64,000 nucleotides of DNA from Actinokineospora auranticolor (GCF_002934265.1 NZ_PTIX01000007.1:124001-188000); one strand, 5' to 3'; counted from the stretch's first letter, positions 51,887-60,335 are shown. Notes: a model not told the origin generated them from the letters alone. Made by a program: numbers and translations.

Positions 51887-52370
51887 CGGCTCAGGTGAGA
51901 GTCGCGGTGGGTGGGGAGCGCCTGCGGCTGGGGCGACTGCCTCGCGTGGGGTGTGGTGCCTGGTTGGGCTGTGGCGTGCTCAGGGGTGATGCGCGGATCC
52001 GCGCTGTGAATCGCTGGGCGGCGGCGGTGTGCCGAGGAGGGGTGCGGAGCCACGATGCCGGCAGCGGCCTCGGGGATCCGTGGTCGCCGGGGTCGGCTCA
52101 GGGGAAGTCGCGATGGGGGAGTGCGCCTGCGGCTGATCGGTAGCGGCTGATCGGTTGTGGTGACCGGTTGGGCCGCGGGTGCTCGGGCGTGACGCCGGCG
52201 ATCCGCGAGTTGCCGAGTGCCGGTGGTGTGCCGAGGAGCGCGGTGGAAATCGGGAGCCGGAGATCGGTGGTCGCGGGGTCGGCTCCGGTGGACGTGGTGG
52301 CCGGTGGGGAGCGCCCGCGGCAGGCGGCCACTGCCTCGCGTGGGGTGTGGTGGCCGGGGCCGGGTATAGG
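51887..52370. repeat. three degenerate copies of a ~190-200 bp unit
   Basis: Copies begin near 51887, 52090 and 52277 with (A/G)TCGGCTC-x-GGTG/GGGAAGTCGCG-type starts and share GGGGAG-x-GCGCC(T/C)GCGGC. The block CTGCCTCGCGTGGGGTGTGG recurs at 51948 and 52328 and, diverged, at 51610. GTGATGCGCGGATCCGCG-type segments also recur. Not coding in any consistent frame. Confidence 0.65.
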
Positions 52371-52753
52371 ACAGCCCCCGGGCGCGCTCCCGTCCGACAA
52401 GGCGGCGGACGGGTCCGGGGCGGACTGGGTCCCGGATGCCCGAGGGCTGGGTGACTGCCTGGTATTCGCCGACCACGCGCCCGCGCCCTACGGCACCGGG
52501 TTGGCCCGGTGTCAGCCGTGTGCGTCAGGCCGGCTGCCATCGTTTGACGGATGGGGTGGTCCTAGCGGACAGCCACCTCACGAGTCCTATGGGAATACAC
52601 CGTTGGACCACCTCCTCTCTCGTGTACCACCGAACCTAGGCGCTGCGCCGGGAGGCGACAAACGGATTTCTCCCGTCACCCGGTCGGACGATGCTAGGGT
52701 GACCAACCACATACACAGCGTGTGTGAATATCACTCACTAAGGTGTGCCTAGG

Positions 52754-53197
52754 GTGCGAGCGTTAGCGGATCGGCCTGGACGGATCGCGGCGGGTGTTGT
52801 GCTCGGTGTGGCCGCGGCGGTGTTGTTCACCGAGGGGATCGGGGTGGCGTCCGGCGGACTCCCGGCGCCCAAGCCCGCGGCGGAGGTGGTGCCGGTGCCC
52901 ATCCCGGCCTCCGGGTCCGCTCAGGCTATCCCCACGGACGTCGCCCCACCGCCACCGGTGGGGGAGAGCTCGACGGCGCAGACGTCGACCAGTGCTCCCG
53001 AGGGGAGTTCGTCGGCCCCGCCGACGAGTACCACCACCACCACTACTACGACCGCAGCCCCGACCATCACCACCACGACCACCCACAGTCCCACTACGAC
53101 TGTCGCGCCCACCACGACTACAACTCCACCAACTACCACTACGACCCGAACCACGCGCACGACAACGCGCGAACCGTGCGGGCTTCTCTTCTGCTGA
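52754..53197 (+). CDS. Thr-rich membrane-anchored surface protein
   Basis: About 147 residues. A short basic start and one membrane segment (IAAGVVLGVAAAVLFTEGIG) anchor the protein, followed by an Ala/Pro stretch and a mucin-like region (about residues 90-140) made almost only of Thr, Pro and Ser, then a short C-terminal end REPCGLLFC with two Cys. It probably forms an O-mannosylated stalk outside the membrane. GTG 52754 is chosen; GTG 52745 is possible. Confidence 0.7.
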   Translation: MRALADRPGRIAAGVVLGVAAAVLFTEGIGVASGGLPAPKPAAEVVPVPIPASGSAQAIPTDVAPPPPVGESSTAQTSTSAPEGSSSAPPTSTTTTTTTTAAPTITTTTTHSPTTTVAPTTTTTPPTTTTTRTTRTTTREPCGLLFC

Positions 53198-53207
53198 CCC
53201 AAGGGGT

Positions 53208-54005
53208 CTAAGGGGTCGGCCCCGGTTGGCAGTGCGGGCAGTAGTACGCCACCCGCTCCCGTGGCGCCTCGCCCTGCGTCGTCGTGACGACGTGTCCGCC
53301 GCAGACCAGGCACGGCGACGTCCGCCGCCCGTACACCCACAGCTGCCGATCCCGCCGCGCGTCCCCGGTGGTGATCCGGTCGACGCTCATCTTGTTGCGG
53401 TCCAACAGCTCCCGGCTCAGCGACACCGCGCGTGGGCAGTCCACATCGGACACCGGCGTCCACGGCGACGCGCCGAGCAGGAAGCAGATCTCCGCCTTGA
53501 ACACGTTGCCCACCCCGGCCATCACCCGCTGGTCCAGCAGCGCGTCGCCGATCTCGCGCGCCGGGTCCGCGGTCAGCCGCGCCAGCGCCGAGGCGGCGTG
53601 CTCGGCGCCCCACGACGGGTCCAGCAGGTCCGGGCCCAGGTGCGCGACGAGCCGGTCCTCCTCCGTCGTCGGGACCAGGCTCATCTCGACCAGCAGGAAG
53701 CCGACCGCCTGGTGGTCCGCCGTGGTCAGCACGGCCCTGGCCTGGTGGACGGCCCGGCGCCACCGCGCCCGCGGTGCCGTGATCTGCCACAGCCCGTCCA
53801 TGCCGAGGTGGTGGTGGAAGCTCAGGTTCCGGTCGAAGCGCAGGAACAGGTGCTTGCCGACCGTGCGCGCACCGGTGACCTCCCGCCGCGCGAGATCCAC
53901 AGTGGACAGACGGGGGTGGCGGAGTTCGCCGCGGGCCAGCACCTGTCCGGCCAGTGCCTCGGTCAGCCGCGCGGCCGTCCGGTAGACCGTGTCACCCTCG
54001 GGCAT
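53208..54005 (-). CDS. nei: Fpg/Nei-family DNA glycosylase
   Basis: A 265-residue endonuclease VIII-type glycosylase-lyase. It opens with the catalytic PEGDTVYR (Pro2 nucleophile, Glu3), has KHLFLRFDRNLSFHHHLGMD, the H2TH region (DALLDQRVMAGVGNVFKAEI) and a C-terminal zinc finger (PCLVCGGHV, then YYCPHCQ). It removes oxidised pyrimidines. It lies 6 nt after the ParA-type ATPase gene and is probably co-transcribed. PEGDT indicates the Nei2-like group. Confidence 0.93.
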   Translation of the reverse strand: MPEGDTVYRTAARLTEALAGQVLARGELRHPRLSTVDLARREVTGARTVGKHLFLRFDRNLSFHHHLGMDGLWQITAPRARWRRAVHQARAVLTTADHQAVGFLLVEMSLVPTTEEDRLVAHLGPDLLDPSWGAEHAASALARLTADPAREIGDALLDQRVMAGVGNVFKAEICFLLGASPWTPVSDVDCPRAVSLSRELLDRNKMSVDRITTGDARRDRQLWVYGRRTSPCLVCGGHVVTTTQGEAPRERVAYYCPHCQPGPTP

Positions 54006-54011
54006 CGCGGC

Positions 54012-54851
54012 TCACTCGCCCGACGCCTCGTCCTCCGGCCACGCTATGGCCTGGTGCCTGCCGCGCCCGCCGGTGCGCAGCACCCGGGCCAGCAGCAGGT
54101 TGAACGCCAGCGCCACCTCGCGCGCGCCCGGCGTGTGCCAGTGGTGGATCGGCGTGCACGCGCCCTGCGCCTGCTGCACCGCGAGCCGGTCCGGCAGCGC
54201 CACCGGCATCACCAGGTGGCCGAAGCTCTCGCGCAGCTCGGCGATCCGGAACTGGTGCTCGTAGGAGTGCGTGCGGACCCGGTTGACCACCACGCCCAGC
54301 GGCACCAGGTTCGGGTTCTGCTCCTCGCGGGTCTGCTCGACCGCCTCGAACGCCCGCTGCGCCCCCGACACCGCGTACAGCGTCGGCTCGGTCACCAGCA
54401 GCGCGCCCTGCGCGGCCACCAGCGCCGACCGGGTCAACCGGCCCAGCGACGGCGGGCAGTCCAGCAGCACCAGCTGGTACGGCAGCTCCCCGTCGGCCAG
54501 CAGCGACCCCAGCTCGGCCAGCGCCCGGCCCAGCTTCTCCAGCCTGCGCAGCCCCGGGTCCGGGTCGTTGAGCGACTCCAGCTCCTCGGAGCCGACCATC
54601 ACGTCCACCTCGTTGCCCCACGCCGACGGCGCGATCGCCGCCCGGAGCACGGCGGGGCGGGGGGTCTCCAGCACGTCGGCGAGCGTGGCCTCGGTCTCGG
54701 CGGGGTCCAGGGTGGTGGTGGCGTTGCACTGCGGGTCGAGGTCGACCACCAGCGTCCGGGCGCCGCGCCGCAGCGCCGCGGAGGCCAGCCCGAGCACCAC
54801 CGTGGTCTTCCCGACGCCGCCCTTGAGGCTGAGCACTGCCACCGTCTGCAC
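54012..54851 (-). CDS. ParA/Soj-family ATPase
   Basis: A 279-residue deviant-Walker ATPase. Walker A is LKGGVGKTT (with the signature first Lys), then VVDLDPQCNATTTLD and LLDCPPSLGRLTRSAL. No ParB-like gene or membrane-targeting helix is nearby, so it may position something other than the chromosome. GTG 54851 has TAAGGT 7 nt upstream. The C-terminal region (VLPDRLAVQQAQ-type) is normal. It is transcribed with nei. Confidence 0.88.
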   Translation of the reverse strand: MQTVAVLSLKGGVGKTTVVLGLASAALRRGARTLVVDLDPQCNATTTLDPAETEATLADVLETPRPAVLRAAIAPSAWGNEVDVMVGSEELESLNDPDPGLRRLEKLGRALAELGSLLADGELPYQLVLLDCPPSLGRLTRSALVAAQGALLVTEPTLYAVSGAQRAFEAVEQTREEQNPNLVPLGVVVNRVRTHSYEHQFRIAELRESFGHLVMPVALPDRLAVQQAQGACTPIHHWHTPGAREVALAFNLLLARVLRTGGRGRHQAIAWPEDEASGE

Positions 54852-54960
54852 ACCCCAGACCTTAGTTGCTGCCACGAACCCGACCCAGCGTCCGGACTTC
54901 GCGGGACCCGCGGTGGGCCGGGTTCGGGAACGCCCGCTCCCAGTCTCTACAGTTCGTCCC

Positions 54961-55680
54961 ATGCGACCGGATGCTGTTCGCCGTGTGCTCGACACCGAGC
55001 TGATCGCCGCGCGCGAGCGGCGGGGCGGGGCGGCGCCGCGCGTCCTCGACGTCGGGGGCGGCAGCGGCGTGCTCGCCGTGCCGCTGGCCGTGTGGGGCTG
55101 CGCGGTGACCGTGGTCGAGCCGAGCCCCAACGCGCTGGCCACGCTGCACCGGCGGGCGTCGGAGGCCGGGGTGTCCGACCGGATCACCGCCGTGCAGGGC
55201 GACAGCGACGCCCTCGGGGAACTCGTCGAGCCCGGGTCGGCCGACGTGGTGCTGGCGCACGGGCTGCTGGAGGTCGTCGACGACCCGGCGGCCACCGTCG
55301 CCGCGCTGGCCGGGTCCCTGGTCGCGGGCGGGGCGCTGTCGGTGCTGGTGGCCAACCGGTACGCGGCCGTGCTCCAGCGCGCGGTGTCCGGGAAGCTGAC
55401 CGAGGCCCGCGAACTGCTCACCCACGAGACCGGCGCGTTCGGCGCGACCGGCCTGGTCCGCCGGTTCGACACCGAGGGGCTGCGCGCGCTGCTGGCGGGC
55501 GCGGGGCTGGCGGTGGAGCTGGTGCAGGGCCAGTCGGTGGTGGCGGACCTGGTGCCGGGGTCGGTGCTGGAGGCCAACCCGGGTGCCGCGGAGGCGCTGG
55601 CCGAGCTGGAGGTCGTGGCGGCCGTCACGCCGCCGCTGCGCGACATCGCGACCCGCCTGCACGGCGTCGCCCGGCGCTGA
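54961..55680 (+). CDS. SAM-dependent methyltransferase
   Basis: A 239-residue class I methyltransferase. Motif I is VLDVGGGSGVLAVPLA, with VTVVEPSPNALATL (motif II acidic), the motif IV region ADVVLAHGLLEVV and a C-terminal helical cap. The methyl acceptor is unknown. A TACAGT box lies 7 nt before the ATG, suggesting a leaderless mRNA. It lies 33 nt before dinB, which is likely in the same transcript; the pairing of SmtA-like methyltransferase and dinB is seen in other actinobacteria. Confidence 0.88.
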   Translation: MRPDAVRRVLDTELIAARERRGGAAPRVLDVGGGSGVLAVPLAVWGCAVTVVEPSPNALATLHRRASEAGVSDRITAVQGDSDALGELVEPGSADVVLAHGLLEVVDDPAATVAALAGSLVAGGALSVLVANRYAAVLQRAVSGKLTEARELLTHETGAFGATGLVRRFDTEGLRALLAGAGLAVELVQGQSVVADLVPGSVLEANPGAAEALAELEVVAAVTPPLRDIATRLHGVARR

Positions 55681-55713
55681 TCCCCTGTCGGGGGTCTGTG
55701 GTTCGCTGGGGCC

Positions 55714-57003
55714 ATGGGGCGTAGCGGGGACCTGCCGCGGGGGTTGGTCGAGCGGTTCCGGGCGGTGGGTGGCCCCGGCCGCGACGACACGTGGCCGGAC
55801 GACACGGGGTGCCCGATGCTGCACGTCGACATGGACGCCTTCTACGCGTCGGTGGAGATCCGCGAGCGCCCCGAACTGGTCGACCGGCCGGTGGTGGTCG
55901 GCGGGATCGGCCCGCGTGGGGTGGTGTCGTCGGCGAACTACCTGGCCCGCGGTTTCGGCGTGCGCTCGGCGATGCCGACCAGCCAGGCCCGCAGGCTGTG
56001 TCCGCAGGCGGTCTACCTGCCGCCGACCTTCGCGCTGTACCAGCAGGTGTCCGCCGGGGTGCTGGCGATCTTCCGCGACGTCACCCCGCTGGTCGAGCCG
56101 CTCAGCCTGGACGAGGCGTTCCTCGACGTCGCCGGCGCCCTGCGGCGGCTGCGGATGACGCCCGCCGAGGTGGGTGCCGAGATCCGCCGACGGGTGCGCG
56201 CCGAGCACGGCATCACCTGCTCGGTCGGTGTCGGCCCGACGAAGTTCATCGCCAAGCTCGCCTCCGGCCTCGGCAAACCCGACGGCATGCTGGTCGTCCC
56301 GCGCGCCGACCTCACCGACTTCCTGCACCCCCTCCCGGTCTCCGCGCTGTGGGGCGTCGGCAAGAAGACCGCGCAACGCCTCGTCGACATCGGCCTCGAA
56401 CGCGTCGCCGACGTGGCGGCGGCCCCGCTGCCCCGGCTGCGCAGGCTGCTGGGCACCGCCATGGCCGAGCACCTGCACGCCCTGGCCCGCGGCCACGACG
56501 ACCGCGCGGTGGTCCCGGAGACGGCGGAGAAGTCGATCGGCGCCGAGGAGACCTTCGACGTCGACCACTTCGACCGCGACCTGATGCGCCGCGAACTGCT
56601 CCGCCTCTCGGAACGCACGGCCGCCACCCTGCGCGAACGCGGGCTGCGCGGGCGAACCGTGTCCATCAAGGTCAGGTACGCCGACTTCACCACCATCACC
56701 CGCGCCAAGACGCTCGCGGTCGCGACCGACGTCACCCAGCAGATCTACCGGACCGCGGCGCAGCTGCTGGCGGAGCAGACCCCGCCCGGCGCCATCCGGC
56801 TCATCGGGATCCGGGTGGAGCAGCTGTCCACCGACGGGGCGGAGCAGTTGGCGATCGACGCGCCCGCGCAGGGGTGGCGGGAAGCGGACCAGGCCGCGGA
56901 CAAGGCCCGCACCCGCTTCGGCACGGCCGCCATCCGCCCCGCGTCCCTCCTCGGCGCCCACCCGGACCGCGCGGGCGCCACCGAACCCAAACCCGACCGC
57001 TGA
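55714..57003 (+). CDS. dinB: DNA polymerase IV
   Basis: A 429-residue Y-family polymerase. The active site is HVDMDAFYASVE and SLDEAFLDVAG, with YLARGFGVRSAMPTSQA, the thumb helix-hairpin-helix (VSALWGVGKKTAQRLVDIGL) and a little-finger domain. The C-terminal 40 residues (ADKARTRFGTAAIRPASLL) precede a disordered end. It copies past damaged DNA. The first 30 residues are an extension before the usual start. No obvious LexA box is seen upstream. Confidence 0.94.
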   Translation: MGRSGDLPRGLVERFRAVGGPGRDDTWPDDTGCPMLHVDMDAFYASVEIRERPELVDRPVVVGGIGPRGVVSSANYLARGFGVRSAMPTSQARRLCPQAVYLPPTFALYQQVSAGVLAIFRDVTPLVEPLSLDEAFLDVAGALRRLRMTPAEVGAEIRRRVRAEHGITCSVGVGPTKFIAKLASGLGKPDGMLVVPRADLTDFLHPLPVSALWGVGKKTAQRLVDIGLERVADVAAAPLPRLRRLLGTAMAEHLHALARGHDDRAVVPETAEKSIGAEETFDVDHFDRDLMRRELLRLSERTAATLRERGLRGRTVSIKVRYADFTTITRAKTLAVATDVTQQIYRTAAQLLAEQTPPGAIRLIGIRVEQLSTDGAEQLAIDAPAQGWREADQAADKARTRFGTAAIRPASLLGAHPDRAGATEPKPDR

Positions 57004-57060
57004 CCGCCCGGCGGTCTGACCTGGCGCGATGGCCGGTCGCGAAATCTCTCCGCATCACCC

Positions 57061-57086
57061 GTTTGAGGTGGGAGGTGGAGGGGTAA
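57061..57086 (+). promoter_or_regulatory. SigF/SigB-type promoter of the rsbW-sigF pair
   Basis: GTTT at 57061, 16 nt, GGGTAA at 57081-57086. This is the actinobacterial SigF/SigB consensus (GTTT-N15-17-GGGTA). It lies about 145 nt before rsbW, so the sigma factor probably activates its own operon. Confidence 0.7.
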
Positions 57087-57231
57087 CAGTCAGCAGGGTC
57101 CTGCCCCGCGAACTTCTCGCTGTGGGGCGGGGTGGCGAAGGTGCCCGCTGGGCGCGAGTCCCACCCCGCTCCACCATTTCGACAAGCGCGGTACGGTCCA
57201 CCGCGAGTGCCAGGACGGCAGGAGGAGCAGC

Positions 57232-57669
57232 GTGTCTGAGGTGGAAACCAGCCCGGTCTCACGTGCCCACGGGGTGCGCGACGTCGACGTCCGCGTGTGG
57301 GCCGACGCCGAGCAGGTGCCGTTGCTGCGGTCCTTCGCGGCCGACATCGCGATGCGCATGGACTTCGACCTCGACGCCATCGAGGACCTGCGGATGGCCG
57401 TCGACGAGGCCTGCTCGCTGCTGGTCCGCGCCGCCGCCGGGGACAGCGCGCTGGTCTGCCGGTTCGAGCCCGCGGAGCACGGCATCCGGGTGCGCGCCGA
57501 GGTCGACGCCGAGCACGGGCAGCCACCGTCCGCCGACGCGATGGGCTGGCAGATCCTGACCGCCCTGGCCACCTCCGTCACCGAGGAGGTCGCGCCCGTC
57601 GAGGGCGGCTTCCGCATCCGCGTCGAGCTGCTGGCCGTGCCCGGCCCCGCCGGGGCTGACCCGCGGTGA
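57232..57669 (+). CDS. RsbW/UsfX-like anti-sigma kinase
   Basis: A 145-residue GHKL-type ATPase of the anti-sigma-factor class. Helix and N-box are DFDLDAIEDLRMAVDEACSL, where the usual Asn is Asp/Glu-like (VDEACS), as in other UsfX forms. It would bind and inhibit the sigma factor encoded next and phosphorylate a STAS antagonist. GTG 57232 has GGAGGAG upstream. It overlaps sigF by GTGA. A SigF-type promoter lies upstream. Confidence 0.9.
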   Translation: MSEVETSPVSRAHGVRDVDVRVWADAEQVPLLRSFAADIAMRMDFDLDAIEDLRMAVDEACSLLVRAAAGDSALVCRFEPAEHGIRVRAEVDAEHGQPPSADAMGWQILTALATSVTEEVAPVEGGFRIRVELLAVPGPAGADPR

Positions 57670-58436
57670 CCTCCCAACCGAGATCGGAGGACCGGGACAG
57701 CTCGGACGTCGAGCGGTTCCGCGAGCTGGCCGCGCTCGCCCCGGACGACCCGCGCCGCGCGCAGCTGCGCGGCGACCTGGTCTCCGACCACATGGACCTG
57801 GCGCGCAACCTCGCGCGCAAGTTCGACCGGCGCGGTGACCAGCTGGAGGACCTCGTCCAGGTCGCCACCATCGGCCTGATCAAGGCCGTGGACCGCTTCG
57901 AGGCCGAGCGCGGCAACTTCTACGCCTTCGCCATCCCCACCATCATGGGTGAGCTGCGCAGGCACTTCCGGGACACCGGCTGGGCCGTGCGGGTGCCCCG
58001 CCAGCTCAAGGAACTGCACGTCACCGTCGCCGCGGGCCGCAACGAGCTGAGCCAGAAGCTCGGCCGCGCGCCCAAGCCCAGCGAGCTGGCCGACCACTTA
58101 GGGCTGACCAAGGAGCAGGTCTACGAGGCGCTCGTGGCCAGCGCCGCCAAGCAGGGCACCTCGCTCGACGCCCGGCTCGCCGAACCCGCGGGCGACCGCT
58201 TCGGCTACGAGGACGACCGGCTCGTCGAGGTGGACAACCGCCGCGCGCTCGGTCCGCTGCTGGCCGAGCTGCCCGAGCGCGAGCAGAAGATCATCGTGCT
58301 GCGCTTCTTCCGCGGCATGTCGCAGGCCGACATCGCCCGCCGCGTGGGGGTGTCGCAGATGCAGGTGTCGCGGCTGCTGGCGAAGACGCTGGAGCGGCTG
58401 CGCGCCGCTCTCGGCGAGGACACGCTGGCGGGCTGA
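57666..58436 (+). CDS. sigF: stress sigma factor SigF/SigB
   Basis: A 256-residue SigB/SigF-family sigma factor. Region 2 spans about residues 35-105 (LVSDHMDLARNLARKFDRRG, then LVQVATIGLIKAVDRFEAER), region 3 about 115-180 (VPRQLKELHVTVAAGRNELS) and region 4 about 200-250 (LLAELPEREQKIIVLRFFRG, then VGVSQMQVSRLLAKTLERL). It overlaps rsbW. Residue 145 is encoded by the rare codon TTA. It probably drives the general stress/sporulation response and its own operon. Confidence 0.95.
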   Translation: MTSQPRSEDRDSSDVERFRELAALAPDDPRRAQLRGDLVSDHMDLARNLARKFDRRGDQLEDLVQVATIGLIKAVDRFEAERGNFYAFAIPTIMGELRRHFRDTGWAVRVPRQLKELHVTVAAGRNELSQKLGRAPKPSELADHLGLTKEQVYEALVASAAKQGTSLDARLAEPAGDRFGYEDDRLVEVDNRRALGPLLAELPEREQKIIVLRFFRGMSQADIARRVGVSQMQVSRLLAKTLERLRAALGEDTLAG

Positions 58437-58568
58437 GTTGCGCCGCTCGACAGTGCCCGCGCGGCCACCGGTCTCGTCACCGCCAGTCCCCGCACGGGGG
58501 TGGCGGTCACGACAGCGGTGGTCCGCGCGCGGTCCGCGGCGCACGAGCCGAAGACTGCCGGGTTTACC

Positions 58569-58601
58569 CACCCCACGCGCCGCCGTCGGGCCCGTGGGGT
58601 G
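58569..58601. terminator. 9-bp hairpin between sigF and whiB
   Basis: CACCCCACG (58569-58577) and CGTGGGGTG (58593-58601) enclose a 15-nt loop in the space between the two convergent genes. A modest terminator candidate for both. Confidence 0.5.
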
Positions 58602-58611
58602 CCGCCCGCGC

Positions 58612-58908
58612 TCAGGAGACGCGGAGCGAGCGCCTGCGCTGCGCGATCAGGGTGCGGCGCTCGCCCTCGCCCATCGCGCCCCAGATGCCGTAGGGCTCCT
58701 GCACGGCCAGCGCGTGCTCGCGGCACTGCTGCAGCACCGGGCAGGCGCGGCAGACGGCCTTGGCGCGTTCCTCGCGGGCGTGCCGGGCGGGACCGCGCTC
58801 GGCGTCGGGGTGGAAGAACATCATACTGTCGGCGCCCCGGCAGGAGCCGTTGAGCTGCCACGACCACTCGTCGGAGACGGGCTTGGGCAGTCGCGTGATC
58901 TCGGCCAT
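58612..58908 (-). CDS. WhiB-family iron-sulphur regulator (WhiB3-like)
   Basis: A 98-residue WhiB protein. The four cluster Cys are Cys23, Cys53, Cys56 and Cys62 (C-x29-C-x2-C-x5-C). The body (WSWQLNGSCRGADSMMFFHP, then CRACPVLQQCREHALAV) is closest, from memory, to WhiB3. The G-(V/I)-W-GG turn reads GIWGAM, with Ala for the second Gly. The C-terminus is basic. ATG 58908 has GGAGGGACC upstream. A SigF-type promoter lies upstream, so it is probably in the stress regulon. Confidence 0.93.
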   Translation of the reverse strand: MAEITRLPKPVSDEWSWQLNGSCRGADSMMFFHPDAERGPARHAREERAKAVCRACPVLQQCREHALAVQEPYGIWGAMGEGERRTLIAQRRRSLRVS

Positions 58909-58957
58909 GGTCGGTCCCTCCTCGGTGCCCGCTCCGCACAGCGGGTTCGACCGGGAA

Positions 58958-58983
58958 CTACCCCGGGGCCCGGAGCCCGAAAC
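58958..58983 (-). promoter_or_regulatory. SigF/SigB-type promoter of whiB
   Basis: Read on the minus strand: GTTT, 16 nt, GGGTAG. It matches the rsbW promoter in both boxes and in spacing. It lies about 50 nt upstream of the whiB ATG. Confidence 0.7.
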
Positions 58984-59144
58984 GGCGTACCCGGCAACCG
59001 GCCGTTCGGCCGTCTGACGAGGGGCGATCGGTACCCCGCCGCCGGGCGTCCGGCCCGGTGCGGCGGCGACTACTACTGTGACGTCGGCGTGGACGGCCGC
59101 GCGGGAGCGCGGCGCATGCGCCTGCGGTGAGGGAAGGACAGACA

Positions 59145-59459
59145 GTGGAGATCAACAGCTCGGGCACCGACCCGGTTGTCGTTGAGGTCACCGGCGAGGT
59201 GGACCTGGCCACCGCGCCGCAGCTTGAGCAGGCCCTCGACGACGCGCTGGCGCAGCCCGGCGGCGGGGTGCGGGTGGACCTGTCCGGAGTGGAGTTCATG
59301 GACTCCGCCGGGCTGCGGGTCTTGGTCGCCGCGCTGCGCAAGGCCGAGGAGTCCGGCCGTTCGCTGGTGCTGGACTCCCCGCACGAGCGGGTCCGCCGGA
59401 TCATCGAGATCACCGGGCTCGCCGAGGTCTTCGGCCTCGCGGGCTCCGACAAGGCCTGA
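59145..59459 (+). CDS. STAS anti-anti-sigma factor
   Basis: A 104-residue single STAS domain of the RsbV/BldG type. It opens with EINSSGTDPVVVEVTGEVDL and has the phospho-acceptor loop VEFMDSAGLRVLVAALRKAE, where Ser (DSAGL) is the likely site. It would be phosphorylated by an RsbW-like kinase and, unphosphorylated, release the sigma factor. GTG 59145 (GGAAGGA upstream) is preferred over GTG 59127. Two tandem hairpins follow the stop. Confidence 0.92.
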   Translation: MEINSSGTDPVVVEVTGEVDLATAPQLEQALDDALAQPGGGVRVDLSGVEFMDSAGLRVLVAALRKAEESGRSLVLDSPHERVRRIIEITGLAEVFGLAGSDKA

Positions 59460-59468
59460 CGGCTTCCC

Positions 59469-59529
59469 GGTCCGGGCCCGCGCCCGGACCGATCGGCCGC
59501 GTGCCCGCCGGTCCCCGGGACCGGCGGGC
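59469..59529 (+). terminator. two tandem hairpins after the STAS gene
   Basis: GGTCCGGGC-CCGC-GCCCGGACC (59469-59490) is followed by GCCCGCCGGTCC-CCG-GGACCGGCGGGC (59503-59529). Both are perfect. They isolate the STAS gene from the next operon. Confidence 0.8.
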
Positions 59530-59618
59530 GGCGCGCCCCGGCCCCGGCCCCGGCACCGAGACCGGGCCGGGGCGGCTCGTGGTGGGTGGTGCGGTCGACG
59601 CTGTTCACCCCGCGGTTG

Positions 59619-59643
59619 GTTCACCCGATTCCGACCGGGGTAT
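59619..59643 (+). promoter_or_regulatory. SigF-like promoter before the second HATPase gene
   Basis: GTTC, 15 nt, GGGTAT. One base differs from GTTT in the -35; the -10 is a full match. It lies about 130 nt before GTG 59773. Confidence 0.5.
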
Positions 59644-59772
59644 CCCTCCCGGCGTGAACGTCGTGCTGTCCCCTCGGCACGTGGGTCCCGCCGGGGACCG
59701 GGGGATACGGGGACAGCGCGGGCAGGGATGCTGGACCGACGCGCGGTGCGCGCGAGGGGTGGTGCGGAGAAC

Positions 59773-60267
59773 GTGAGCGAGGCGGCGAACGACGGCCGGG
59801 TGCGCCACGAGGCCGAGAACGGCGGACGGGTGCGACAACTGGCCACCCGCCTGCCCTCTGCCAGCCGGTCCGCGGGGGAGGCCCGGGAGTTCGTGGGCGC
59901 GGCGCTGCGCTCGTGGGGTGTGGTGGAGACCTTGGTCTGCGATGTGATCCTGGCCGCGTCCGAGCTGGTGACCAACGCGATCGAACACGGCGTCGGCGAG
60001 ATCCGAGTGGAGCTGTCGCTGGTCGCGCCGCGGGTCCGGCTGCGGGTCTGGGACGACACCCGCGAGGTGCCGGTGCGCAAGCCGCCGAGCCTGCTGTCCG
60101 AGCGCAGCCGCGGCCTGACCATCGTCGACGCGCTCAGCCACGCGTGGGGGCACGAGGCCGACGGCGTCGGCAAGTGGGTGTGGGCCGACTTCGCCGTCCC
60201 GGCGGGGTCGGGTGTCGGCGGTCGGATGGTGGAACCGGTTGCCCGGCACCGCGAGTCCGCGAAGTAG
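59773..60267 (+). CDS. second RsbW-like ATP-binding anti-sigma regulator
   Basis: A 164-residue HATPase of the kind paired with PP2C phosphatases in actinobacteria. The N box is VILAASELVTNAIEHGVG, the next motif VWDDTREVP and the G2-type lid RSRGLTIVDALSHAWGH. It is more complete in the N box than the first RsbW. An imperfect N-terminal repeat (DGRVRHEAENGGRVRQ) precedes the domain. GTG 59773 (GGAGAAC) is preferred over ATG 59728. It ends 68 nt before the phosphatase operon. Confidence 0.88.
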   Translation: MSEAANDGRVRHEAENGGRVRQLATRLPSASRSAGEAREFVGAALRSWGVVETLVCDVILAASELVTNAIEHGVGEIRVELSLVAPRVRLRVWDDTREVPVRKPPSLLSERSRGLTIVDALSHAWGHEADGVGKWVWADFAVPAGSGVGGRMVEPVARHRESAK

Positions 60268-60335
60268 CCCGCCCGCGGTTGCTAGTACCGTTGATCCCCT
60301 CCGCTGTCCTCGACCGAAGAAGCGAGGAGTGACCG

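Larger units (their letters stand above)
51484..52753. other. 1.27-kb gene-free zone with decayed repeats
   Basis: No convincing gene on either strand. It contains a carB fragment (51741-51861, minus) and a family of imperfect repeats (51887-52370), both listed separately. The long minus-strand open frames here are Pro/His/Arg-rich and lack the usual codon-position bias. The last 100 nt (from about 52690) hold TAGGGT and TAAGGT promoter-like boxes for the next gene. Confidence 0.6.
59460..59772. other. gene-free stretch after the STAS gene
   Basis: 313 nt. It contains two terminator hairpins, a Pro/Gly-codon-like GC-rich tract and a SigF-like promoter. No gene is seen. Confidence 0.6.

Noticed and set aside
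51079-52476. A 465-codon minus-strand frame over the gene-free zone
   Set aside because: Pro/His/Arg-rich with no codon-position bias; only the short carB block is meaningful, and it is read in a different frame context from most of the stretch.
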